Below are positions 25,695 to 33,514 of a DNA stretch of 64,000 nucleotides, one piece after another. This DNA comes from Pseudomonas sp. MM211 (GTDB lineage Bacteria > Pseudomonadota > Gammaproteobacteria > Pseudomonadales > Pseudomonadaceae). The notes beneath the pieces are model-generated. The model was not told the DNA's origin. It made no database searches and worked only from the letters and a program-made list of their open reading frames with translations. How positions within the stretch are numbered: position 1 is the stretch's first letter; each line of letters begins with the position of its first letter. The DNA is taken from positions 3,410,001-3,474,000 of the forward strand of contig NZ_CP081942.1 in the NCBI RefSeq assembly GCF_020386635.1, written 5' to 3'. The position numbers and the translations under genes are program-made.

Positions 25695-27101
25695 ATGCAC
25701 TTGCGTACCACTCTGGTCGGCCTCGCGCTGGCCATCGGCAGCATCACTGCCCAGGCCGAGACCATTCGCATCGCCATCGGCACCCAGGACACCACCATCA
25801 ACTGCGCCACCGGCGGGTTGCTGATCCGCGAGCTCGGTCTGCTCGACAAATACCTGCCGCGCGACGGCAAGTACAAGGACGCCAAGTACGAAGTGGAGTG
25901 GAAGAACTTCACCAGCGGCGCGCCCCTGACCAACGAAATGGTCGCCGGCAAGCTCGACTTTGGCGCCATGGCTGACTTCCCCGGTTCGTTCAATGGTGTG
26001 GCCCACCGCGATGCCGGCAAGCAGAGCCTGTTCATCACCGTGTTGTCGGGCAGCACCAAGGGCAGTGGCAACGGCATCGTGGTGCCGGCATCCTCCAGCG
26101 TGCAATCGCTGGCCGAGCTCAAGGGCAAGACCATTTCCGTGCCGTTCGCGTCCACCGCCCATGGCATGCTGCTGCGCGCCGTTGCCGCCCAGGGCTGGGA
26201 TCCGCAGAAGGACGTGCGCATCATCGCCCAGGCCCCGGAAATCGCCGGCTCGGCGCTGCGCAGCAATCGCATCGAGGCCCACGCGGACTTCGTGCCGTTC
26301 GCCGAACTGTTCCCCAACCGTGGCTTCGCGCGCAAGATCTACGATGGCTCCCAGGCGGATGCACCCACCTTCCATGGTGCGCTGGTGGATGCCGATTACG
26401 CCAAGAAGTACCCGGAAGTGGTCACCGCCTACCTGCGCGCCGGCCTGGAAGCGGATCGCCTGTTCGCAGCCGAGCCGGAGAAGTACAGCGAGCTGATCGA
26501 GAAGGTCACCGGTATCGAGGCCGAGGTGAATTACCTGTTCCACGGCCCGCTCGGGTTGCAGACCCGTGACCTGACCTGGAAGCCCGAGTACCGCCAGGCG
26601 GTCACCACCTCCATCGAAACCCTCAAGTTGCTGAAGAAGACCGACCGCGGTCTGAACGTCGAGCAATTCGTCGACGATCAGTACATCAAGGCTGCCTTCA
26701 AGGCCGAAGGTGGTGATTACGCGCAGGCGCTGGCCAATTACGCACAACTGCCGCTGAAAGCCAATGATGCAGTGACCGGCCAGCCGATCACCGATTTCAA
26801 GCGCGTGGCGCAGATCTGGGTGCGTGGTGAAAGCAAGGTACGTCACTACGCCTCACCGGAAGCGGCCTTCAAGGCGCTAGCGCAGCTCGAGGAGGCGGGC
26901 AAGGACATCCGTGCCATCTACGCCCAGGCCAGCGACAGCGGCATCAAGCTGCTGGCCAACCAGGCCTGGTTCGTGCGTAACGGCAAGGGTGAGCTCAGCG
27001 CTTTCCTGCTCAAGGGCCAGGCCGAAGCCTATGCCAAGGCTCACGGTGGTGAAGCGCTGGACTTCGGCAGCGCCAACCAGCGCCTGGTAGCCGCACGCTG
27101 A
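25695..27101 (+). CDS. TauA/SsuA-type ABC binding protein with C-terminal NosL-like extension
   Basis: This 468-residue exported protein has a signal peptide ending near ITAQAE and a strong GAGGGGAG ribosome site. Residues about 25-345 form a sulfonate/taurine-type binding domain (EMVAGKLDFGAMADFPGS, LAELKGKTISVPFASTAHG). Usual family length is near 320-340. The extra 110 or so residues (from about 360) read AQIWVRGESKVRHYASPE, AIYAQASDSG, AWFVRNGKG and AYAKAHGGEALDFGSA. These match the pattern of NosL/MerB-like copper-binding accessory proteins, but without the CxxCGM motif. The extension is my reading and needs a profile search. The importer genes follow directly. Confidence 0.85.
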   Translation: MHLRTTLVGLALAIGSITAQAETIRIAIGTQDTTINCATGGLLIRELGLLDKYLPRDGKYKDAKYEVEWKNFTSGAPLTNEMVAGKLDFGAMADFPGSFNGVAHRDAGKQSLFITVLSGSTKGSGNGIVVPASSSVQSLAELKGKTISVPFASTAHGMLLRAVAAQGWDPQKDVRIIAQAPEIAGSALRSNRIEAHADFVPFAELFPNRGFARKIYDGSQADAPTFHGALVDADYAKKYPEVVTAYLRAGLEADRLFAAEPEKYSELIEKVTGIEAEVNYLFHGPLGLQTRDLTWKPEYRQAVTTSIETLKLLKKTDRGLNVEQFVDDQYIKAAFKAEGGDYAQALANYAQLPLKANDAVTGQPITDFKRVAQIWVRGESKVRHYASPEAAFKALAQLEEAGKDIRAIYAQASDSGIKLLANQAWFVRNGKGELSAFLLKGQAEAYAKAHGGEALDFGSANQRLVAAR

Positions 27102-27154
27102 TCGGCCCGCTGCGCCACGCTTGGTGTGGCGCAGCACCTTACTGGAGCCTGATA

Positions 27155-27934
27155 ATGACTTCTCTACACCGTTGGCCGTTGCGCCTGGCGTCGTTGGCGT
27201 TCTGCCTGCTGTTCTGGCAGGTGGCGACCAGCTTGCGCCTGGATCTGGGCCTGCTCACTTTCATCTATGTGCCCACGCCCGAGTCGGTGGTCGATGCGGC
27301 CATCGCGCTGATCGAATCCAGCAGGCTCTGGGATCACGTCGGTGCCAGCCTGGGGCGGGTATTCAGCGGTTATCTGATCGCAGCGCTGCTGGGCGTCACG
27401 CTGGGCATCGCCATCGGCCGCTCACGTTGGGCCGAGGACAGCCTGTTGCCGCCGCTGGAGGTGCTGCGGCCGATTCCTGCCGTGGCCTGGATTCCCCTAG
27501 CGATTCTGATGTTTCCGTCGTCGGAACTGTCGATGATCTTCATCACCTTCACCGGCGCGCTGTTTCCGGTGCTGCTCAATACCGTGCACGGGGTGGAGGG
27601 CGTCGATGCCCGCTTGATCGCGTCGGCCCGCAGCCTTGGCGCAGGGCGCCTGGCGATCCTGCGCGAGGTGATCCTCCCGGGTGCTGCGCCGAGCATCGTC
27701 ACCGGCCTGGCGATCGGCATGGGTACCTCCTGGTTCTGCCTGGTCACTGCGGAAATGATCTCCGGGCAGTTCGGCATCGGCTATTACACCTGGGAGTCAT
27801 ACACCATCCAGAATTACCCGGACATCATCGTCGGCATGCTGCTGATCGGCCTGCTCGGCATGGGCAGCAGCCTGCTGGTCAAACGCCTCGGTAGCCTGCT
27901 GACGCCCTGGTATCGCAGCGGAGGACGTCGCTGA
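27155..27934 (+). CDS. Taurine/sulfonate-type ABC transporter permease
   Basis: This 259-residue permease has six predicted helices. It has PTPESVVDAAIALIES near the N-terminus, LEVLRPIPAVAWIPLAIL, and the EAA-type loop in LIASARSLGAGRLAILREVILPGAAP. These are the hallmarks of SsuC/TauC family permeases. It overlaps the ATPase start by one base. It belongs to the operon running from the GntR regulator to the DUF971 gene. Confidence 0.92.
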   Translation: MTSLHRWPLRLASLAFCLLFWQVATSLRLDLGLLTFIYVPTPESVVDAAIALIESSRLWDHVGASLGRVFSGYLIAALLGVTLGIAIGRSRWAEDSLLPPLEVLRPIPAVAWIPLAILMFPSSELSMIFITFTGALFPVLLNTVHGVEGVDARLIASARSLGAGRLAILREVILPGAAPSIVTGLAIGMGTSWFCLVTAEMISGQFGIGYYTWESYTIQNYPDIIVGMLLIGLLGMGSSLLVKRLGSLLTPWYRSGGRR

Positions 27935-28788
27935 TGAGCATTCATGAAACCGGCCTGTCGGCCGGACGCATCGATATCGAGAAGCTGACCATCCGCCTCG
28001 GCGAGGGCACTCAGGCGTTCGAAGCCGTGCAGGCGCTGGACTTCTCCATCGCCGCTGGCGAGTTCGTGTGCATTCTTGGTCCCTCCGGCTGTGGCAAATC
28101 GACCTTGCTCGGCGCCCTGGCCGGGCATCTGACGCCCAGCGCCGGTAGCTTGCGGGTCGATGGCCAGGTGGTGGATGGCCCGTCGCCGCAGCGCGGCATG
28201 GTGTTCCAGCATCACACCCTATTGCCTTGGCGCAGCGTGCTCGACAACGTCGCCTTCGGCCTGAAGATGCAGGGCATCGGCAAGGCTGAACGGCAGCAGC
28301 GGGCACGCGAATTTCTCAACCTGGTCGGCCTGCAGGACTTCGCTTCGCGCTGGCCCAATCAGCTCTCCGGCGGTATGCAACAACGTGCCGAGATCGCCCG
28401 TGTGCTGATCAATCGGCCGCGTCTGCTGCTGATGGACGAACCCTTCGGCGCGCTGGACGCGCAGACCCGCAGCAAGATGCAGGAGTTGCTGCTGGATATC
28501 TGGGGCAGGGTGCGCACCACCGTGGTGTTCGTCACCCACGATATCGACGAAGCCCTGTTCCTGGCCGATCGCATTCTGGTGATGAGTCCGCGGCCGGGAC
28601 GTTTCATCGAAGACCTGCGCCTGGACTTCCGCCGTCCGCGGCATGCGGGCCTGTTGACCAGCCCGGAATTCGTGCAGCTCAAGCGCCACTGTCTGGAGCT
28701 GCTGCGCCATGAAGAAGGCCGCGAGCTGCCACGCCTGACGCCGCTCGGGCTGCCCACCGAACATCCGCCATTGCGAGTTGCCCTATGA
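27934..28788 (+). CDS. Taurine/sulfonate-type ABC transporter ATP-binding protein
   Basis: This 284-residue protein has Walker A GPSGCGKSTLL, Q-loop region VFQHHTLLPWRSVLDNV, signature LSGGMQQRAEIARVL, Walker B LLMDEPFGALD and switch VTHDIDEALF. It belongs with TauB/SsuB/NrtD ATPases. Its end overlaps the HEAT-repeat gene by 4 bp, showing that the HEAT protein is made with the transporter. Confidence 0.93.
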   Translation: MSIHETGLSAGRIDIEKLTIRLGEGTQAFEAVQALDFSIAAGEFVCILGPSGCGKSTLLGALAGHLTPSAGSLRVDGQVVDGPSPQRGMVFQHHTLLPWRSVLDNVAFGLKMQGIGKAERQQRAREFLNLVGLQDFASRWPNQLSGGMQQRAEIARVLINRPRLLLMDEPFGALDAQTRSKMQELLLDIWGRVRTTVVFVTHDIDEALFLADRILVMSPRPGRFIEDLRLDFRRPRHAGLLTSPEFVQLKRHCLELLRHEEGRELPRLTPLGLPTEHPPLRVAL

Positions 28789-29765
28789 CCGACCTGAGTA
28801 CCTATATAAGCACCGATAACCCCGACATTCTCGACCTGTTGCCACGCCTGCAAGATGAGGACGCTGGCGTGCGCCGCATCGCCCTGATCGAGCTGGCCGA
28901 TCTGGAAGAGCCAGAAGCCTTGCCCTGGCTGACGCATGCACTGACCCGGGATGCATCCGCCGATGTCCGCGCCGAGGCGGCTCGCCTGCTGGAGGCCTGG
29001 GAGGAGCCCGAGGTGGTAAATGCCCTGTGCGCTGCGCTGACCGATGCCGACGCCCGCGTGCGCGGCGCCGCAGCTCAGAGCCTCAGTGAATTGAAAACCG
29101 CCGATGCCGGTCGCGTGGTGCTGCCCTGGGCTGCCCATGCCGACCCGTTCGTCCGCGCCAGTGCCTTGCGGGCTTTGCGTGAGTTGCGGCTGATCGACAG
29201 CGTACCCACTGCCATCGCCGCGCTGCTGGACAGCGATGCCTTCGTGCGCCGTGAAGCGGTAGGCATCCTCGGCTGGCTGAAACAGGCCGATGCGCTGCCC
29301 CAACTGGCGCGCCTGGCCAGTGACGATGCCGATACCGAAGTACGCCGCGCCGCCACCGGTGCGCTGGGTCTGGCCAGCGACGACAGCGTGCTGCCGGCTT
29401 TGCAGACGGCGCTCAAGGATCGCGAATGGCAGGTGCGCGAAGAGGCAGCCACCACGCTTGGCAAAGTTGGCCAGGCGGGTGCCGGCCCTGCGCTGCTCGA
29501 GGCGCTGAGCGACAGCTATTGGCAGGTACGACTGCGTGCCGTGCGCTCGCTCGGCCGCCTGCGATTCGCCGCGGCCCGTGAGGCGCTGGTGGAACTGCTC
29601 GGGCACGCCATCAGCAACCTGCGCAAGGAGTCCGCGCTGGCGCTTGGCGAGCTGGGCGACGCTCAGGCACTGCCAGCATTGCTGGCTGTCGAGCACGATG
29701 GCGATCCGGAAGTGCGCAAGGCGGTGCGTATCGCCATCGGCCAGTTGCGCCTGCAAAAGCCATGA
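28785..29765 (+). CDS. HEAT-repeat (PBS-lyase-like) protein
   Basis: This 326-residue protein is built almost entirely from about 10 helical repeats of roughly 31 residues. Examples are DEDAGVRRIALIELADL, DASADVRAEAARLLEAW, DSDAFVRREAVGILGWL and DREWQVREEAATTLGKVG. It has no signal peptide and is therefore cytoplasmic. Such scaffolds include phycobilin lyases and proteins assisting Fe-S or cofactor handling. It is sandwiched by 4-bp overlaps between the importer ATPase and the DUF971 gene. A chaperone or scaffold role for the flavoprotein/ferredoxin pair is inference. Confidence 0.88.
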   Translation: MTDLSTYISTDNPDILDLLPRLQDEDAGVRRIALIELADLEEPEALPWLTHALTRDASADVRAEAARLLEAWEEPEVVNALCAALTDADARVRGAAAQSLSELKTADAGRVVLPWAAHADPFVRASALRALRELRLIDSVPTAIAALLDSDAFVRREAVGILGWLKQADALPQLARLASDDADTEVRRAATGALGLASDDSVLPALQTALKDREWQVREEAATTLGKVGQAGAGPALLEALSDSYWQVRLRAVRSLGRLRFAAAREALVELLGHAISNLRKESALALGELGDAQALPALLAVEHDGDPEVRKAVRIAIGQLRLQKP

Positions 29766-30055
29766 ACCAGGCACCCGTCGCAATACGTAACAGTGCCACG
29801 CAAGCGACATTGACCGTGGAGTGGGGGCAAGGGCAGGTACAGGTGCTTGCCCACGGGCGCCTGCGCGCCGGGTGCCCGTGCTCGAAATGCCGGGCGGCCC
29901 GGCTGGCGCAGCACATCGACCTGGCACCGGCTGGCGTCCGCATCACGGCAGTCCACCCTCAGGGCTATGGGCTGCAACTGGTGTTCGACGATGGCCACGA
30001 CCGCGGTATCTATCCCTGGAGCTATTTGCGTGAGCTGGGGGAGGTGGCAGGTTGA
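29762..30055 (+). CDS. DUF971 domain protein (GBBH-like N-terminal fold)
   Basis: This 97-residue protein ends with the DUF971 signature HDRGIYPWSYLREL. It carries a CPCSKC motif (Cys38, Cys40, Cys43) in the middle, likely a metal or cluster site. The domain also occurs at the N-terminus of gamma-butyrobetaine hydroxylase and next to Mrp/NBP35 Fe-S carrier ATPases. It is the last gene of the operon, overlapping the HEAT gene by 4 bp. An Fe-S maturation role for the ferredoxin subunit is plausible but unproven. Confidence 0.85.
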   Translation: MNQAPVAIRNSATQATLTVEWGQGQVQVLAHGRLRAGCPCSKCRAARLAQHIDLAPAGVRITAVHPQGYGLQLVFDDGHDRGIYPWSYLRELGEVAG

Positions 30056-30186
30056 GTTGGCCGGGCTTATCGCATGGCCAGGTCGTCACGGCGCCAGCCG
30101 CGGGATGACCGCAATCGCATTCGCGCCGAGGGCGGCGCTCACACCTCACGGGGTCGAGCATCCATTTTGCAAACACCACCAATACT

Positions 30187-30273
30187 GTAGGAGCCCGCTT
30201 GCGGGCGAATCACCGGGCCAACGCAGATTCAGCAGCAAGGCCACCATCGTATGGCCCGCAAGCGGGCTCCTAC
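30187..30273. repeat. REP palindrome pair (Pseudomonas type)
   Basis: GTAGGAGCCCGCTTGCGGGC and the inverted CCCGCAAGCGGGCTCCTAC are separated by about 45 bp, the same family as at 25457. It marks the end of the DUF971 operon. The rest of the 348-bp gap 30056-30403 shows no gene. Confidence 0.85.
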
Positions 30274-30403
30274 AGGCCGGAATCTTCATGCTTTTGTAGG
30301 AACTTGGAACATACAAGCCGCTACCCCGCGGCGAATGGTTGTCGCGCCGCGGGCCTGGAGAGACGGCTGCCATTGCGCCGCGCCGAGAGGGTGGTACAGG
30401 CAC

Positions 30404-30559
30404 TTAGCCCTTGTTCTTGCGCTGCGGTTTGGGCCGGCCTTGCACGCACTTGAAGCGTGGCTCGGTCTTGCAGATCACGTAGATGCGGCCACGACGTTTG
30501 ACGATCTGACAATCGCGGTGGCGCAATTTGGCGGTGCGTAGCGACGCGAGCACTTTCAT
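30404..30559 (-). CDS. rpmJ: Ribosomal protein L36, alternative zinc-independent form
   Basis: These 51 residues start [20 protein letters not shown] and contain [19 protein letters not shown]. The canonical zinc form has C-x2-C...C...H. Here the first Cys is His14 and the terminal His is replaced by Phe36, so only two ligands remain. The short form is usually 38 aa; this one has a basic tail, as in the YkgO type. It overlaps the L31B gene by 4 bp. It probably replaces the zinc form under zinc limitation. Confidence 0.92.
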   Translation of the reverse strand: MKVLASLRTAKLRHRDCQIVKRRGRIYVICKTEPRFKCVQGRPKPQRKNKG

Positions 30560-30816
30560 GAGCGGGCTCCTGCAAAACCGGCGAAGCGCTTGTTGAAGCC
30601 GGCCACGCGGCCTTCGCTTGCAGTCTGGCGCTGCTGGCCGGTGTAGATCGGGTGCGAAGCGCTGGAGATATCGAGCGTGACGTAGGGGTAGGTGTTGCCG
30701 TCGCTGTGCTCGCGGGTTTTGTCGGTGCTGACCGTGGAGCCGATCAGCCAGTAGGCGTCAGCCGAGACGTCGTGGAATAGAACGGGGCGATATTCAGGGT
30801 GGATACCAGGTTTCAT
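30556..30816 (-). CDS. rpmE2: 50S ribosomal protein L31 type B
   Basis: This 86-residue protein has the type B start [16 protein letters not shown] and lacks the CxxC zinc motif. It also shows [17 protein letters not shown] and the terminal FNKRFAGF. The ATG at 30816 gives the conserved start; a longer frame to 30849 is not used. It is paired with L36 as one zinc-starvation unit behind a Zur-box-like palindrome. These paralogues free zinc bound in ribosomes. Confidence 0.95.
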   Translation of the reverse strand: MKPGIHPEYRPVLFHDVSADAYWLIGSTVSTDKTREHSDGNTYPYVTLDISSASHPIYTGQQRQTASEGRVAGFNKRFAGFAGARS

Positions 30817-30834
30817 AAGTGTTCCAATAAATAC

Positions 30835-30847
30835 GTTATAAGGTAAC
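30835..30847. promoter_or_regulatory. Zur-box-like palindrome upstream of L31B/L36
   Basis: GTTATAAGGTAAC has the GTTA-N5-TAAC layout of proteobacterial Zur boxes. It lies 19 bp upstream of the L31B start. Zur repression of L31B/L36 paralogues is well established in this group; the site itself is a sequence inference. Confidence 0.65.
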
Positions 30848-30974
30848 AATATCCAGTCTTATTGATTTTGGTTCTCATTTCAAGCCCGAATCTGGATTTT
30901 TCCCGCAGGCCTTGATCGGCCCTCGGATCTTCCAGATCAGAAGCTGAAACGAGTGCTGAGCTGGGCTTGCTAAA

Positions 30975-30991
30975 TTGTTATGTTGTAACAA
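30975..30991. promoter_or_regulatory. Second Zur-box-like palindrome before the cobalamin riboswitch
   Basis: TTGTTATGTTGTAACAA has perfect 6-bp arms and the same GTTA-N5-TAAC core. It lies between the L31B promoter and the riboswitch, about 110 bp before the riboswitch start. It could control the plus-strand importer operon, the minus-strand ribosomal genes, or both. Confidence 0.55.
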
Positions 30992-31100
30992 TAATGGTCG
31001 CCGAAATTAGCCGTATAAGTGCTGCACTGGCTTCCGGCTTGTTGGGATGAATGCGCAGAAACTGCAGCGAAGCGCTGCAGGGGAGCGACCTAATCGTTTA

Positions 31101-31280
31101 AGATGCCGCCCGCCGGTTTCCGCGAGGAATTAATAGGGAATCCGTCGCCACCTCTATTGGCCAAACGGAACTGCCCCCGCAACTGTAGGTACTGAGCATC
31201 GTTGCATTCGTGTCACTGGGTTCGAATCCGGGAAGGCCGCAGCGTTGCCACGACGTACCAGTCAGGAGACCTGCCGGCAT
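31101..31280 (+). promoter_or_regulatory. Cobalamin riboswitch
   Basis: The conserved landmarks occur in order: TAATAGGGAATCCG, the B12 box AACTGCCCCCGCAACTGTA, a CACTGGG...CCGGGAAGG stem, and the closing CAGGAGACCTGCC. This is the adenosylcobalamin class architecture. A downstream GCCGGCGGGGTGTCC stretch near 31330 may form the expression platform. It controls the FecBCD-type importer starting at 31467 and probably the cupredoxin and MFS genes as well. Confidence 0.92.
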
Positions 31281-31389
31281 AGGTCTGAGCAGCTGCAGTG
31301 CAGCCCTGCTCGGGCGCTGCAATCGAACCAGCCGGCGGGGTGTCCGGGAGGGGCATCCGTAATCACCTTCCTCAGGGACAGGTGCGGCC

Positions 31390-31470
31390 ATGGCCGCTTG
31401 GCGTGATGTGTTCTCCAGCCTGCGCACTGCCATTTATGCGTATCTGTTGATTGGGAGATCACCCGCATGA
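31390..31470 (+). CDS. Possible 26-aa leader peptide coupled to the importer gene
   Basis: The ATG at 31390 opens a 26-codon frame (MAAWRDVFSSLRTAIYAYLL, then a short tail) whose TGA overlaps the ATG of the binding-protein gene (ATGA). The peptide is mildly hydrophobic. It sits between the riboswitch and the first structural gene, so it could serve translational coupling. The ribosome site is weak and chance cannot be excluded. Confidence 0.3.
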   Translation: MAAWRDVFSSLRTAIYAYLLIGRSPA

Positions 31471-32483
31471 CCGTGTCTCGTTTTGCCGTTCTGGCCGCCA
31501 CCCTTGGCCTGTCTTCGATGGCGCTGGCCGCCAGCCCAACTCAATACCCCCTGACCCTTGAGAACTGCGGCCATGAGCTGAGCTTCGCCGCTGCGCCGAA
31601 GAGCGCCGTAACCATTGGCCAGGCCGGTACCGAAATTCTCTATTCCCTCGGGCTTGGCGACCGCCTGGTGGGCACCTCGCTGTGGTTCAGCAACGTGCTG
31701 CCCGAGTTCGAGGCACAGAACGCCAAGGTCGAACGGCTGGCCGATAACGATCCGAGCTTCGAATCGGTAATCAACAAGCGCCCCGGTCTGGTGGCCGTGC
31801 AGTTCGAATGGATGGTTGGCGAGCAGGGCGTGGTCGGCACCCGTGAGCAGTTTCACGAGCTGAAGATTCCCACCTACATCATGCCGTCCGACTGCGAGGG
31901 CAAGGACAATCTGGTCGGTGCAGACGGTACCCGCCTGCAGCCTTTCCAGATCGACAGCCTGTACAAGAGCGTGCAGCAACTGGCGCAAATCTTCGATGTG
32001 CAGGCTGAGGGCGACAAGCTGGTCGCCAGTCTGCAGGACAGGCTCGGCAAAGCGGTCGCCAACGCCGAGCAGCGTCAGGCCAAGCAAATCTCCGCTGCGT
32101 TCTGGTTCTCCAGCGCCGATCTGGATCTCGATCCCTACATGGCCGGCCAGAAAGGCGTCGCCGACACCATGATGAAGTCGCTGGGCCTGCGCAACGTGGT
32201 CGAGTCCAGCGAAGAGTGGCCGACGGTCGGCTGGGAAACCCTGGCCAAGGCCAACCCGACCGTGCTGGTGCTCGCGCGCATGGATCGCCGCCGCTTCCCG
32301 GCTGACGATGTGGAGAAGAAGCTCGAATTCCTGCGTAATGATCCAGTCGCCAAACACATGGATGCGGTGAAGAACGGTCGCATCGTGATTCTCGATGCTG
32401 ATGGCATGCAGGCTTCGCTGCGCATGGTCACCGGCATCGAAACCCTGGCCAAGGCCGTTGACGGGTTCGATCTGCAGAAATGA
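31467..32483 (+). CDS. FecB/BtuF-type ABC transporter substrate-binding protein
   Basis: This 338-residue protein has a signal peptide (GLSSMALAAS) and a class III metal-chelate binding fold: KSAVTIGQAGTEILYSLGLGDRLVGTS, RPGLVAVQFEWM and VGWETLAKANPTVLVL. Relatives bind iron-siderophores, haem or cobalamin. The riboswitch directly upstream suggests cobalamin, a precursor, or cobalt chelates. Nearby Zur-like sites keep a zinc-metallophore role open. A GGGAG ribosome site precedes the ATG. Confidence 0.9.
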   Translation: MTVSRFAVLAATLGLSSMALAASPTQYPLTLENCGHELSFAAAPKSAVTIGQAGTEILYSLGLGDRLVGTSLWFSNVLPEFEAQNAKVERLADNDPSFESVINKRPGLVAVQFEWMVGEQGVVGTREQFHELKIPTYIMPSDCEGKDNLVGADGTRLQPFQIDSLYKSVQQLAQIFDVQAEGDKLVASLQDRLGKAVANAEQRQAKQISAAFWFSSADLDLDPYMAGQKGVADTMMKSLGLRNVVESSEEWPTVGWETLAKANPTVLVLARMDRRRFPADDVEKKLEFLRNDPVAKHMDAVKNGRIVILDADGMQASLRMVTGIETLAKAVDGFDLQK

Positions 32484-33514
32484 TTACTCGCGGCTCCCGG
32501 TTGTTCCTGCTGACCATCGTCTGCCTGCTGTTGCTGGCCGTGGCGGTAGTCGTAGGTGTGGCGCTGGGTGAAACCCGCATCCCGCTGTCGGTGGTCTTTC
32601 AGGTGCTGGCCAACAAGCTGTTCGGGGCGGGCTTCGTGCTCGACCCGATCGACGAGGGAATCGTCTGGAACTACCGCCTGACCCGCGCCCTGGTCGCCGC
32701 CTGTTGCGGCGCCGGGCTGTCGGTGTGTGGGGTGGTGCTGCAGGCGCTGCTGCGCAATCCACTGGCCGATCCTTATTTGCTGGGGATTTCCGCCGGTGCC
32801 TCCACCGGTGCGGTTTCGGTGGCGCTGCTGGGGCTCGGCGCGGGCATGCTGTCGCTTTCGATGGGCGCCTTCATTGGCGCCATCGCCGCCTTCAGCCTGG
32901 TCGCATTGCTGGCGCGGGCAGCGGGCGGCGGCGCGCTGAATGGCACCGGGCAGATCATTCTCGCTGGCATCGCCGGCTCCCAGTTGTTCAACGCGCTCAC
33001 CTCGTTCCTGATCACCAAATCGGCCAGCGCCGAGCAGGCCCGAGGCATTATGTTTTGGCTGCTCGGCAACCTCAGCGGCGTCAACTGGCACGATGTCGCC
33101 CTGGCCGTGCCCGTGGCGCTGGCCGGGGTGCTGCTGGTGGCCTGGCACACCCGCGCGCTGGATGCCTTCACCTTCGGTGCCGAATCGGCGGCGTCACTGG
33201 GCGTGCCGGTGCGCCGGGTGCAGGCCACGCTGATCGCCTGCGCGGCGCTGGTCACGGCGGTGATGGTGTCGATCGTCGGCTCCATCGGTTTCGTCGGCCT
33301 GGTGATTCCTCACGCGGCACGGCTGCTGGTCGGCGTGCGGCATGGCCGGCTGGTGCCGGTCGCAGCCCTGACCGGCGCGGTGTTCCTGATCGCCGCCGAC
33401 GTGCTGTCGCGTACGGTGATCAAGGGGCAGGTACTGCCGATTGGCGTGGTCACCGCGTTGATCGGCGCGCCGGCCTTCGCGGTGATTCTGGTACGTGGGA
33501 GGCGGGTGCGGTGA
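32480..33514 (+). CDS. FecCD family ABC transporter permease
   Basis: This 344-residue protein has the FecCD/BtuC pattern: RLTRALVAACCGAGLSVCG, LLRNPLADPYLLGISAGAS, MFWLLGNLSG and FVGLVIPHAARLLVG. About ten membrane helices are visible. It overlaps the binding-protein stop and the ATPase start by 4 bp each. It forms the channel of the riboswitch-controlled importer. Confidence 0.94.
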   Translation: MITRGSRLFLLTIVCLLLLAVAVVVGVALGETRIPLSVVFQVLANKLFGAGFVLDPIDEGIVWNYRLTRALVAACCGAGLSVCGVVLQALLRNPLADPYLLGISAGASTGAVSVALLGLGAGMLSLSMGAFIGAIAAFSLVALLARAAGGGALNGTGQIILAGIAGSQLFNALTSFLITKSASAEQARGIMFWLLGNLSGVNWHDVALAVPVALAGVLLVAWHTRALDAFTFGAESAASLGVPVRRVQATLIACAALVTAVMVSIVGSIGFVGLVIPHAARLLVGVRHGRLVPVAALTGAVFLIAADVLSRTVIKGQVLPIGVVTALIGAPAFAVILVRGRRVR

